64,000 bases of DNA from Roseivirga echinicomitans (GCF_001592935.1 NZ_LRDB01000023.1:310001-374000); one strand, 5' to 3'; positions 54,096-62,906 are shown, counted from the first letter of the stretch. The notes: generated by a model not told the origin, from the letters alone. Made by a program: numbers and translations.

Positions 54096-54983
54096 TTATT
54101 CTTCTTGAAATTTAACTTTGTGCTTTGTTAAAAACTCCTTGATCACAGAGACATGAATACATTCTCCTAAATGAATAAAGGAATAATCACTCACTTTTTT
54201 ACTCTCCCCATTAGAAACAATTTTTTTATTCTCAATATCAAATCCTAAATGCAGGTTTTTTGTTCGGCTTTGCATTCCATAAATGACACCATCAGAATTA
54301 AACAATGGGCCTCCGCTTTGCCCTCTTAATCCCGGAGTACTCAATTCTATTCCAGCGGTTCTACCTTTACCATCTCGTAAAAACCTTGTAATCATTCCTT
54401 CTATTGGAAATCTTGGAGAAGCAATTACGCCCTCTTTAGTCCACTCGATGTCATCAGCTTGATCATTAAATTTGAAATTCGTAAACTCAGGAAAAGGAAA
54501 TCCAAGCCTACAAAGGAAAGCTCCTTGTTTTATATCAGAAGCGTCTTTCTTAAACTTCGGGTATTCATCACAGATTACGTTTGTGAAATCATTAAATTTT
54601 AAAATTGCTAAATCATAGTCTGGATGAAGATGCCATGTAAATCCTGACATTTTATCTATACAATCCAAAAATGTATTTTTTAATTGAATCGTTGTATTGT
54701 TATCAATTTTATATTTTAGAAGTAATCCCTTGAGAGCTCTTTTGAATTTTCCGTCTCTCGGTAATCTATCTCTTTCTTCCTTAAATAGGTTGTAGTTTTT
54801 GACAACATTTTCGGATTGAACCAATAGCTCTATTACATGTTTACATGTCAAAGCATAGCCTTCATCATTAATTAAAAATAATGTTGCAGCTCCAGGAATT
54901 ATTGATTTGCCTGAATATGTCCTAGATATAGTGTGAATGGGTCGAGTAAACTTTGCTGCTGTTTCGATTGCTTCTATAAACAT
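54096..54983 (-). CDS. Trypsin-like serine protease, cassette gene
   Basis: A 295-residue cytoplasmic protein without a signal peptide. The S1 triad is visible: H49 in LTCKHVIELL, D124 in PDYDLAILKF and S223 in RGQSGGPLF, as in S1C/HtrA-type proteases but without a PDZ domain. The ATG is 17 bases after a GTTAGGC core and the stop is 2 bases before the attC-like site, exactly the packing of an integron cassette. Trypsin-like proteases are frequent in phage defence loci; that role is only speculation here. Confidence 0.85.
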   Translation of the reverse strand: MFIEAIETAAKFTRPIHTISRTYSGKSIIPGAATLFLINDEGYALTCKHVIELLVQSENVVKNYNLFKEERDRLPRDGKFKRALKGLLLKYKIDNNTTIQLKNTFLDCIDKMSGFTWHLHPDYDLAILKFNDFTNVICDEYPKFKKDASDIKQGAFLCRLGFPFPEFTNFKFNDQADDIEWTKEGVIASPRFPIEGMITRFLRDGKGRTAGIELSTPGLRGQSGGPLFNSDGVIYGMQSRTKNLHLGFDIENKKIVSNGESKKVSDYSFIHLGECIHVSVIKEFLTKHKVKFQEE

Positions 54984-55000
54984 GACTTCTATTTTATTGT

Positions 55001-55007
55001 GCCTAAC
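55001..55007 (-). repeat. attC core at the head of the serine protease cassette
   Basis: GTTAGGC on the minus strand, a perfect GTTRRRY core. Upstream of it (on the minus strand) TCAGTCA-type repeats at 55016-55022, 55060-55066 (inverted) and 55089-55095 could form the rest of an attC-like site. Confidence 0.5.
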
Positions 55008-55160
55008 ATTAACTATCAGTCACGTTTGTGACGTATAGCCATAAATATATTCATTTTTATGACTGAACTACCCAGTATATCATTTATATCAGTCACTTCT
55101 AAGGAATAGCAGCTTGGGTTTTAGGTAACCTTCTACATTTTTCTTTTTATTTTGATTCCT

Positions 55161-55174
55161 TTGTATCAAGAATA
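55161..55174 (+). repeat. Right 14-bp direct repeat of the protease-cassette island
   Basis: TTGTATCAAGAATA, the partner of 52992-53005. Here it is part of a short palindrome TGTAT-caaga-ATACA just upstream of the M61 peptidase gene, so a regulator site is an alternative reading. Confidence 0.55.
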
Positions 55175-55230
55175 CAGCAATCTTTGGAAGAGAATATTCA
55201 TACAACAACATCCATCTTTTAGTCGAAAAC

Positions 55231-57033
55231 ATGAAACTAAGAAACCTAACCATAGCCTTACTGAGCTTCTTGGCCATCAGCCTACAAGCCCAAACCTACA
55301 ACGAATACGAACTTTCGTTTGACAATGCAGTGCACCACGAGGCCAATATTAAAATCAAGTTCAGCAACTTAGAAAACAAAGTATTGGAAGTGCGCATGAG
55401 CCGTAGTTCACCTGGCCGCTATGCCGTGCATGAGTTTGCCAAAAACGTGTACAACGTTAAGGCCACGGACAGTAACGGAAAGGCCCTACCTATTACCAGA
55501 GAAAACCCTTATCAGTGGAATGTGGCTGGACATAACGGGACAGTCAACTTTGAATATACGCTTTATGCCAACCGTGCTGGAGGCACTTATTCTGGCATTG
55601 ATGAAAGTCACGCCCACCTCAACATGCCCGCTACTTTGGCTTGGGCCAGAGGTTTAGACCAACGCCCGGTAAAAGTAAAGTTCAATGTGAGGGAAGACAG
55701 GAACTGGAAAGTAGCTACTCAGCTTAAAGATTTGGGCAATAATACATTCTACGCGCCCAACACCTATTACTTAATGGACAGCCCAACCGAAATTGCCGAT
55801 TTGTATTTCAGAGAAAGAAATGTTGATGGACAAACCATTCGTTTGGCTTTGCATAAAGACGGCACAACCGATGCAGAAGTGGATGCTTATTTTGAAGAAA
55901 CTATGGGCATTGTAATGCAGCAAAAAGCAGTTTTTGGCGAATTGGCTACTTACGACTTCGGCCAATATACTTTCCTTTCTTGCTATATGCCCAACGCCAG
56001 TGGCGATGGTATGGAGCACAGAAATTCAACTTATGTGGTGAGCGGATTAGCGGTCGAAAGACCATTGGCCTCCACCTCGATGGGCACCATGTCGCATGAG
56101 TTTTTCCATAACTGGAATGTGGAAAGAATCAGACCTAGATCACTTGAGCCCTTCAGTTTTGAAGACGCTAATATGTCGGGTGAATTGTGGTTTGCAGAAG
56201 GATTTACGAGTTACTATACTGGACTAATGCAGGCACGTTCTGGCAGTATTTCTACTGATCAATATGTAAATGGATTGGGCGGAAGTGTAGGTTATGTGAT
56301 CAATGCCCCAGGTAGAAGTTTCCACAATCCAATTGAAATGAGTTACCAAGCGCCATTTGTTGATGCGGCCACATCGATTGACCCCACCAACTTGAGCAAC
56401 ATTTTCATTTCCTATTATACCTATGGTTCGGTATTGGGCTTGGCGCTTGATATGTCGCTAAGGACAATGGACAATGGTAAAAACCTAGATGACTACATGA
56501 AGTACGTTTGGGAGAAACACGGCAAAACGGAAATTCCTTATACCGTTCGTGACCTACAGGCCCGAATGGCCGAGTATGCGGGAGAAAGCTTTGCCAATGA
56601 GTTTTTCGGAAAATATATTTTGGACAGTCAAATGCCAGATTACGCCAATTTGTTCAAGAAAATGGGTGTGACTTACACCAACAGAGCTGAAGGCCGTGCA
56701 AGTATGGGTGACAACATTCGTAAGCAAAGAGAAGGCTGGCAACTGACAGGCAACGCCACGGTGGGTTCGCCAATTTATAAGGCTGGTATCGAATCAGAGG
56801 ATGTGATTTTGAGCCTCGCGGGCACCGTATTGACAGATGATTCAAACATCAACGAAATTATAGCGGCACACAAACCTGGCGACAGCATTGAGATTAAGTA
56901 CCGCAAAATTTGGGGTGAAGAAAAGACTTCAAAACTTACTTTAGAAGAAGCTCAAGCTTGGTCTACGGGAATGGACGCCAATGCGGATGCCAAGGCAAAA
57001 GCCCGAAGAGAGGCATGGTTGAGGAAGAGGTAG
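55231..57033 (+). CDS. M61 family metallopeptidase with PDZ domain
   Basis: A 600-residue exported peptidase. Signal peptide (cleavage near SLQAQ); N-terminal beta domain; gluzincin core with H289-E290-x-x-H293 (SHEFFHNWN) and E323 in WFAEGFTSYYTGL; C-terminal PDZ domain (about 500-590; GWQLTGNATVGSPIYKAGIESED, in part). Family members are glycyl aminopeptidases. An AATCTTTG element (55179-55186) one base off the -7 consensus lies 45 bases upstream of the ATG. Confidence 0.93.
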   Translation: MKLRNLTIALLSFLAISLQAQTYNEYELSFDNAVHHEANIKIKFSNLENKVLEVRMSRSSPGRYAVHEFAKNVYNVKATDSNGKALPITRENPYQWNVAGHNGTVNFEYTLYANRAGGTYSGIDESHAHLNMPATLAWARGLDQRPVKVKFNVREDRNWKVATQLKDLGNNTFYAPNTYYLMDSPTEIADLYFRERNVDGQTIRLALHKDGTTDAEVDAYFEETMGIVMQQKAVFGELATYDFGQYTFLSCYMPNASGDGMEHRNSTYVVSGLAVERPLASTSMGTMSHEFFHNWNVERIRPRSLEPFSFEDANMSGELWFAEGFTSYYTGLMQARSGSISTDQYVNGLGGSVGYVINAPGRSFHNPIEMSYQAPFVDAATSIDPTNLSNIFISYYTYGSVLGLALDMSLRTMDNGKNLDDYMKYVWEKHGKTEIPYTVRDLQARMAEYAGESFANEFFGKYILDSQMPDYANLFKKMGVTYTNRAEGRASMGDNIRKQREGWQLTGNATVGSPIYKAGIESEDVILSLAGTVLTDDSNINEIIAAHKPGDSIEIKYRKIWGEEKTSKLTLEEAQAWSTGMDANADAKAKARREAWLRKR

Positions 57034-57108
57034 TTATTGGTTATTAGTTAAGAGGAATGAGTTAGGAGGGTTTAGTAAATCAGAATTCTCTATTCAGGAT
57101 CGGTTTCT

Positions 57109-57273
57109 AGATCCTTCGTGCCTCAGGATGAAAAGCATTGTGCACAGAACAGTAACGGAGGTTATTTCTTGAAAAAAAACTCCGTTGCTAGTGGCAAAAT
57201 AACTCAGACTAGACCTCAAAAAACCGAGTGAAACTTAACAGCCTGTTTTCCTTTCCTGAGGCACGAAGGATCT
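57109..57273. repeat. REP/MITE-like inverted-repeat element
   Basis: A perfect 20-bp inverted repeat (57109-57128, reading AGATCCTTCGTGCCTCAGGA, and 57254-57273) closes a 165-bp non-coding segment. Inside, AACGGAG (57154-57160) pairs with CTCCGTT (57180-57186), and GTTATTT with AAATAAC. It fills most of the 284-bp gap between the M61 and pentapeptide genes. It has no coding capacity. REP-like sequences of this kind are mobilised by RAYT-type transposases in other bacteria; none is present here. Confidence 0.6.
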
Positions 57274-57317
57274 AAAGTCTCACTTTTCTGGAAGAGGGAT
57301 CTATTACAAATATTCAA

Positions 57318-57884
57318 ATGAAAGAACACAGCGAAATCACATTTAAGAACGAAGACTTTAAAGGCCATTTGTTTGACGGTGAGTTTTATGATGAATGCCA
57401 CTTTGTTAACTGTGATTTAACTGGTGCAGATTTTAGAAGTAGTTCTTTTGATGGTTGCACTTTCGAAAGTTGCAATCTCGCGGCTATCAAAGTAGTCAGT
57501 GCCAAATGGGATGACATTAGTTTCAAGGGCTGTAAGCTTAGCGGGATTGATTTCGAACCCATCAGTAAAATGCTGCTGTCTTTCTCTTTCGAGAATTGCC
57601 AAATCAGTTATTGCTATTTCAAAGCATTAAAAATTCCTTCTACCCGTTTCTTAAACAGTGAAATCAAGGAATGCGATTTTATAGATACGGATTTATCTGC
57701 CGCCACCTTTAAAGGCTCAAGCTTGGTGGGGAGCACTTTCGTGAACTGCAATTTATCCAAGACCGATTTTCGAGAAGCCCATGGTTACCAATTCAACCCC
57801 AATAACAATCGTCTAAAAAAGGCAAAGTTTTCCAACCCCGAGGTGCTCGCATTATTGGATGGGTATGATATTGTGATTGAATGA
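57318..57884 (+). CDS. Pentapeptide repeat protein
   Basis: A 188-residue protein built of A(D/N)LxX-type repeats: CDLTGADFRSSSFDGCTFESCNL, then CKLSGIDF, and CDFIDTDLSAATFKGSSLVGSTFVNCNL (each in part). The fold is a right-handed quadrilateral beta helix. Some members protect DNA gyrase from quinolones (Qnr type), but that cannot be assumed. No signal peptide, so cytoplasmic. Confidence 0.9.
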   Translation: MKEHSEITFKNEDFKGHLFDGEFYDECHFVNCDLTGADFRSSSFDGCTFESCNLAAIKVVSAKWDDISFKGCKLSGIDFEPISKMLLSFSFENCQISYCYFKALKIPSTRFLNSEIKECDFIDTDLSAATFKGSSLVGSTFVNCNLSKTDFREAHGYQFNPNNNRLKKAKFSNPEVLALLDGYDIVIE

Positions 57885-57919
57885 TAAGCTCATTCGGGAG
57901 TTTAACTTAAAGACTGGCT

Positions 57920-59023
57920 TTAGAAATTGAGTAAATAACTTGTACTTCTCCCCCCTCCTTCTGTCTTAACCAACACCTCTTTTTTCAATAAATCATTAAT
58001 ATCTCTTCCAGCAGTATCTTGCGAGCATTTGCACATTTTCGCCCATTTGGATGAAGTTAATTTACCTATAAAGCCATCAAAAAGTTTATTGACCATTAGC
58101 GCCTGTCGGTCATTGAAAGGTGTGCTTGCATGACGCTCCCAAAATTTAGCTTTCTGAACTGTGGAGCTTAAGGTTTCGGATGTTGCTTCTAGAGCATTCT
58201 CAAGGCAAGTCAAGAACCAAAGTAACCATTCGGTGATGTCTAAATTACTCTTCTGAGTTTCTTCTAAAACTTTATAATACGCCTTCCTTTGGTTTCTTAT
58301 CTCAGAAGACATACTATAAAAGCGTTGATTACTTCCATCTGCCCTAGCCAATAGCATATCCGTAATTGCCCTAGCAATGCGTCCATTTCCATCGTCAAAA
58401 GGGTGAATGGTTACAAACCAAAGGTGGGCTATTGCAGCCTTAAGCACTGAATCCAAATCATGAACATTATTTATCCATTGCAATAAAGAATTCATTTCTA
58501 CCTCTAAAAGATCGGAAGCAGGGGCTTCAAAATGCACCTTTTCCCTCCCTAATGGCCCAGACACCACTTGCATTGGATCATCAGGCGCATTATCTCTCCA
58601 TTGGCCAACTACTATTGAAAATAGACCAGACTTACCCGTTGGAAAAAGAGAAGCATGCCACTCAAAAAGTCTTTGTGAAGTCAACGCTTTGTCTCGATTC
58701 TGTGTAGCATCAAGCATCATTTCCACCACTCCATCCACATTTCGGTCTGAAGGTATAAGGCCTGCTATATCCAACCCCAGCCTTCTGGCGATGGATGATC
58801 TCACCTGATCCTTATCAAGAAACTCACCTTCTATTTCACTCGACTTTGTTACATCTGAAATTAGTGTATTGAGGTTGGCTTCAGACTTTAGACTAAAGCC
58901 TAGACCTTCCATTTTACCCAAAAGAAATCCTTGCCTGTTCCTTACCTGAACAAGGCTTTCTAACACCATAACTTTATCCCATGTAAAGTTCGGCCAAGCT
59001 TTAAGCTGATGGATATATTGCAT
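57920..59023 (-). CDS. Fic family protein with C-terminal winged helix
   Basis: A 367-residue protein. An N-terminal DUF4172-type domain carries the inhibitory motif S61-SEI-E65-G66, which blocks ATP gamma-phosphate binding in class II Fic proteins. The Fic core has an intact HPFDDGNGR (207-215), including the catalytic H207 and the R for phosphate. A C-terminal winged helix (about 310-367) suggests DNA binding. It would transfer AMP to a target protein and may regulate its own gene through the sites directly upstream. Confidence 0.92.
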   Translation of the reverse strand: MQYIHQLKAWPNFTWDKVMVLESLVQVRNRQGFLLGKMEGLGFSLKSEANLNTLISDVTKSSEIEGEFLDKDQVRSSIARRLGLDIAGLIPSDRNVDGVVEMMLDATQNRDKALTSQRLFEWHASLFPTGKSGLFSIVVGQWRDNAPDDPMQVVSGPLGREKVHFEAPASDLLEVEMNSLLQWINNVHDLDSVLKAAIAHLWFVTIHPFDDGNGRIARAITDMLLARADGSNQRFYSMSSEIRNQRKAYYKVLEETQKSNLDITEWLLWFLTCLENALEATSETLSSTVQKAKFWERHASTPFNDRQALMVNKLFDGFIGKLTSSKWAKMCKCSQDTAGRDINDLLKKEVLVKTEGGGRSTSYLLNF

Positions 59024-59121
59024 ATTCTCCGCAAATTATGCGGTAAATATAAACATTATTCTCCGCATCAAGAAATTATTCTCCTCAAATAATGCAGAGA
59101 ATAGACTGATTAATCTCCGCA
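59024..59121. promoter_or_regulatory. Array of operator-like sites upstream of the Fic gene
   Basis: Five copies or half-copies of ATTCTCCGCA: 59024-59033, 59058-59067, 59078-59087 (ATTCTCCTCA), an inverted copy TGCAGAGAAT at 59093-59102, and AATCTCCGCA at 59112-59121. The first forms CCGCA-aatta-TGCGG (59029-59043) directly before the start codon. Repeated sites by a gene with a DNA-binding domain suggest autoregulation. Confidence 0.7.
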
Positions 59122-59128
59122 TGAAACG

Positions 59129-59153
59129 AAAAAAGGCTCCGAAGAGCCTTTTT
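59129..59153 (-). terminator. Terminator after the AAA ATPase gene
   Basis: AAAAGGCTC (59131-59139) pairs exactly with GAGCCTTTT (59144-59152) with a CGAA loop; T runs flank it on both strands. Confidence 0.85.
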
Positions 59154-59178
59154 AATTAGTTTAATTTTTTAATAAAGC

Positions 59179-60708
59179 TTAACTCAGCTCATCTTCATCG
59201 AAGCCTTCCATATCATCAATGGAGAACATACTGCTGAGTAGATCTTTGAAGCGGGTGCCAGTATCTAAAGCAGACTTGCTCAGTTTGCTATATTCGGCCA
59301 AGCCGTGAAGCACGAACTCCATGAGGAACAGTTGCTCGTCTTTAGATTTCTTAGGATACTTATTCTTTACTAAGTCTGCCAAGCCAGGCACAGATAAAAG
59401 TGCTTTCTCATATGCTTCGTTAGAAAGATCGTTCAGTAAATCGATCGAACTCCCTTCTCCGAACCAATTGATAATGGCTTTGTAAGGGTTTTCCGTTTTC
59501 TCTCCCTTGTCCTTCTTTTTATCGTCTGGATTTGGGAAGTAATCTAAAAACTGTGTCCGAATGGCCTTGCCCACCAAGTTGTGCGCTACTATACCTGGCC
59601 CTTCTTGTTCGCCTTCATACACCAACTCTACCTTGCCAGTAATCGCAGGAATGACTCCTACAAAGTCGGAAACACGTACATAAGTTTTCTTTTCGCCATT
59701 CATTAAAGCCCTTCTTTCCGCAGCACTCAATAAATTCTCGTAAGCAGAAATGGTCAGTCGTGCAGAAACCCCACTTTTCTCATCTACATACTCACTATTT
59801 CGGGCTTCAATCGCCACTTGCTCAATGAGGTCTTGCGCTATTTCATTCAAGACAATTTTCTCTTTCTGAGCTTCCTTAATGTCTGCTTCTTGCACCGTAA
59901 TCTGCTTACCGATCTCCAAAGTTTTTGGATAATGGGTAATAATCTGGCTATCGATACGGTCTTTCAATGGAGTTACAATGCTGCCTCGGTTGGTATAATC
60001 CTCAGGGTTTGCGGTAAACACAAATTGAATATCTAAAGGAAGCCTCAGTTTGAAACCTCTGATTTGGATATCACCTTCTTGCAAAATATTGAAAAGTGCC
60101 ACCTGAATTCTGGCTTGTAAATCGGGCAACTCATTGATGACAAAAATGCCTCTATGCGACCTCGGCACCATGCCGTAATGGATCACACGCTCATCTGAAT
60201 AAGGTAATTTTAAAGAGGCAGCCTTGATCGGATCCACATCTCCAATTAAATCGGCAATGGACACATCAGGCGTAGCCAGTTTTTCAGAATAACGATCGCT
60301 GCGATGGAGCCAAGCAACAGGCGTTTTATCTCCCATTTCCTTTACTTTCTCTAACCCAAACTTGGTGATGGGGTTCAACGGATCATCATTCAATTCAGAA
60401 CCTTCAATGACGGGCACATACTCATCTAAAAGCAAAATCATTTGACGGGCAATTCTGGTTTTGGCTTGCCCTCTCAAGCCCAACAAATTCATGTTGTGTT
60501 TGGAAAGAATGGCGCGCTCCACATCAGGAATTACAGTGTCTTCATAACCCCAAATACCTTCAAAAGTAGGTTCCTTGTTCACCAGTTTTTTGATCAGGTT
60601 ATCACGAAGTTCATCCTTTACAGATTTACTTTGATAACCCGCCTTTTTCAAAGCGGCAAGGGTATTTATCTTCAATAATTGATCAGAGGTCAATTTGTAA
60701 TAGCTCAT
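59179..60708 (-). CDS. MoxR/magnesium-chelatase-like AAA+ ATPase
   Basis: A 509-residue ATPase from ATG 60708, one base after the stop of the vWA gene (the frame runs on to 60789 inside that gene). Walker A is GLRGQAKT (77-84), the G-x4-A-K form of the MoxR clade. The Walker B position reads FVINEL with Asn192 where Asp is usual. FTANPEDYTNRGSIVTPLKDRI is the sensor region. The layout resembles BchI/MoxR proteins that work with a vWA partner on a protein or metal-insertion target, but no tetrapyrrole genes are present. Confidence 0.88.
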   Translation of the reverse strand: MSYYKLTSDQLLKINTLAALKKAGYQSKSVKDELRDNLIKKLVNKEPTFEGIWGYEDTVIPDVERAILSKHNMNLLGLRGQAKTRIARQMILLLDEYVPVIEGSELNDDPLNPITKFGLEKVKEMGDKTPVAWLHRSDRYSEKLATPDVSIADLIGDVDPIKAASLKLPYSDERVIHYGMVPRSHRGIFVINELPDLQARIQVALFNILQEGDIQIRGFKLRLPLDIQFVFTANPEDYTNRGSIVTPLKDRIDSQIITHYPKTLEIGKQITVQEADIKEAQKEKIVLNEIAQDLIEQVAIEARNSEYVDEKSGVSARLTISAYENLLSAAERRALMNGEKKTYVRVSDFVGVIPAITGKVELVYEGEQEGPGIVAHNLVGKAIRTQFLDYFPNPDDKKKDKGEKTENPYKAIINWFGEGSSIDLLNDLSNEAYEKALLSVPGLADLVKNKYPKKSKDEQLFLMEFVLHGLAEYSKLSKSALDTGTRFKDLLSSMFSIDDMEGFDEDELS

Positions 60709-60709
60709 G

Positions 60710-61807
60710 TTAAAATCGTTTACTGCGATTGCGTTTAAAGTCTTCAAAAATAACGTGCCCCAAGCCTTTGAGGCTACTGTAATAGGCATTGCCGTTATTG
60801 GCTGCGGTAAATTCCTTCACAAATTCCTTCAGATATGGATCTGACGCAATCATAAAAGTGGTAATAGGAATTTGTAATCTCTTACACTGACTCGCCAAGT
60901 TCAGTGTTTTATTAAAAATCTTTGGGTCGAGCCCAAAGGCGTTCTTGTAGTATTTAATTCCAACTTTCATGCAGGTGGGCTTCCCATCTGTAATCATGAA
61001 AATCTGTTTGTTGGCGTTTTTTCTTCTTCTTAAAATATCCATGGCCAACTCTAGCCCAGCAATGGTATTGGTATGGTAAGGCCCAACTTGCAGGTAAGGC
61101 AAATCCTTGATTTCAATCTGCCAAGCATCGTTCCCAAATACAATCACATCGAGTGTGTCTTTTGGGTATTTGGTTTTGATAAGTTCGGCCAAGGCCATCG
61201 CTACTTTTTTAGCTGGCGTAATTCTGTCTTCCCCATACAAAATCATGGAATGAGAAATATCAATCATCAACACGGTTGAAGTCTGAGTTTTGTATTCTGT
61301 TTCAATGACCTCCAAGTCATTTTCGGTCAGCTTAAACTCTCCGAAACCGTTATTGATTTGCGCGTTGCGAATAGAGTCCGTCATGGCGATTTGCTGAAGA
61401 GAATCACCAAACTCGAAGGGACGTCTGTCGGTGCCCGTCTCATCTCCTACTCCTGAAAAGGAAGTTTTGTGCTGTCCTTTTCCTGACTTTTTCAGCTTGC
61501 CGAAAATTTCTTCCAAAGAAGATTTTCTGATTTCCTGCCCCGTTTTATCCGTCACCTGAAATTTACCGTCTCCGTTTTGCTCGGTTAGGTAGCCTTTATC
61601 TTTAAGGTCTTCAATAAAATCACCGATGCCATAATTACCATTGGTGATGTTGTATTGCTTATCTAAATTCGTCAACCAGCTGAGGGCTTCGCCAGCCTCA
61701 CCTCCTGTAATACTAATCAACTGCAAGAAGATATTCAGTAGGTTGTCAAAGGCCGATTGCCCAGCCGTTTTTTGCGGAATGTATTTTGAAAATCGATATC
61801 CTTTCAT
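60710..61807 (-). CDS. vWA domain protein, partner of the AAA ATPase
   Basis: A 365-residue protein from ATG 61807 (MKGYRFSKYIPQ); a TTG at 61870 would add 21 residues. A helical N-terminal region is followed by a vWA domain with MIDAS DxSxS (D183-S185-S187, in MIDISHSM), then ITDGKPT. MIDAS proteins of this type present substrates to MoxR ATPases. Upstream of and coupled to the ATPase gene. Confidence 0.88.
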   Translation of the reverse strand: MKGYRFSKYIPQKTAGQSAFDNLLNIFLQLISITGGEAGEALSWLTNLDKQYNITNGNYGIGDFIEDLKDKGYLTEQNGDGKFQVTDKTGQEIRKSSLEEIFGKLKKSGKGQHKTSFSGVGDETGTDRRPFEFGDSLQQIAMTDSIRNAQINNGFGEFKLTENDLEVIETEYKTQTSTVLMIDISHSMILYGEDRITPAKKVAMALAELIKTKYPKDTLDVIVFGNDAWQIEIKDLPYLQVGPYHTNTIAGLELAMDILRRRKNANKQIFMITDGKPTCMKVGIKYYKNAFGLDPKIFNKTLNLASQCKRLQIPITTFMIASDPYLKEFVKEFTAANNGNAYYSSLKGLGHVIFEDFKRNRSKRF

Positions 61808-61977
61808 GAATGCCTTGACAACGCGATTGATAATGAATTGGTTTAATTTAAGTCTGGTTTCTTTTGGCAATCTACGACTGTTCTGACCTAATAAAACTCC
61901 AGTTTGGACATCTTAATTATTAGGTAATTACTTACATTTAGTAACCGGTTCAAATAAAAGACGCTTTAGCGAACGGC

Positions 61978-61985
61978 TAATTTTG
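61978..61985 (+). promoter_or_regulatory. -7 box upstream of the lipocalin-like gene
   Basis: TAATTTTG is an exact TAnnTTTG; no TTTG is found at the standard spacing upstream. Confidence 0.4.
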
Positions 61986-62019
61986 CCTTCCTTTGCTTAA
62001 CTTTTATAACATAAACTGA

Positions 62020-62466
62020 ATGAAACTCACTAAACTGCTCTTTTTCGGCCTCGCACTTTGCGCAATGTCTTCTTGTTCTAAAACCAACAATGCTGAATTC
62101 ATTATTGGCGAATGGTACAACGAATCCATGATCGTCACCATAGACCATGGTAAACCAGAAGAGACGGCCTTCAAAGTGCCTATTGGTAGCTGGGAAGAGA
62201 TTCTCGGCATTAAACCCATTTTAACCACCTACACAATTGACGGAAATTATACTTCTATCTATACCGATCTATCTGGGGAAGTATCCATGGAAACTTTCGG
62301 TACATGGGAAGTAAAAGGCGACAGTATTTACCTTACGGAAAATGACATCACCACTGCTTACAAATTTGTGTGGATGGATGGCAAGGCAGAGTTTACAGGT
62401 TTTTTGGACTGGGATGAAGATGGTCTGCCAGATGATTTGTATTCGGGCATTCAAATCAAGAAATGA
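62020..62466 (+). CDS. Lipocalin-like lipoprotein
   Basis: A 148-residue lipoprotein with signal peptide and lipobox (MSSC, Cys near residue 19). Beta strands follow, such as FIIGEWYNESM and TYTIDGNYTSIYTDLSG, then FGTWEVKGDSIYL, in the style of small lipocalin-like proteins. The ligand is unknown. A TAATTTTG -7 box (61978-61985) lies 35 bases upstream of the ATG. Confidence 0.75.
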   Translation: MKLTKLLFFGLALCAMSSCSKTNNAEFIIGEWYNESMIVTIDHGKPEETAFKVPIGSWEEILGIKPILTTYTIDGNYTSIYTDLSGEVSMETFGTWEVKGDSIYLTENDITTAYKFVWMDGKAEFTGFLDWDEDGLPDDLYSGIQIKK

Positions 62467-62489
62467 TTTTTTAACCAAATTAATAAACT

Positions 62490-62906
62490 ATGGACATTTC
62501 AAACATCAATTGGTTGGCGGTTGTCGTATCGACAGTGGCCTATTTTGCACTAGGCGCTATATGGTATGGCCCTCTTTTCGGCAAAGCGTGGCAGCGAGGC
62601 AATGGTCTCTCTGATGAAGAACTCAAGAAAGGTAATATGGGAAAGCTATTCGGTAGCGCTCTGATTCTTTCATTTGTGGTAAGTTTTGGAATGGCCATGT
62701 TTTTTTATGGTTTTGGTGAAAACCCAGATATGGATGCCACAATGGGTGGAATGATGGGCTTAATGACAGGCCTATTCTTTATTATTCCTTCTACCGCGTT
62801 AAATTATAATTTCGCTAGAAAAGGAGTTGGTCTAATCATGATTGATTCACTCTATCACACCATCGCCTTTACCATTATCGGTGTCATTTTAGGCATTTGG
62901 AAGTAA
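62490..62906 (+). CDS. DUF1761 membrane protein
   Basis: A 138-residue protein with about four membrane helices. INWLAVVVSTVAYFALGAIWYGPLFGKAW (in part) is the DUF1761 signature. No function is known for the family. It starts 24 bp after the lipocalin-like gene and is probably cotranscribed with it. Confidence 0.88.
   Translation: MDISNINWLAVVVSTVAYFALGAIWYGPLFGKAWQRGNGLSDEELKKGNMGKLFGSALILSFVVSFGMAMFFYGFGENPDMDATMGGMMGLMTGLFFIIPSTALNYNFARKGVGLIMIDSLYHTIAFTIIGVILGIWK

Noticed and set aside
57318-57884. Qnr-type quinolone resistance protein
   Set aside because: The pentapeptide repeats alone do not define a Qnr protein; no specific loops were recognised, so no resistance role is claimed.
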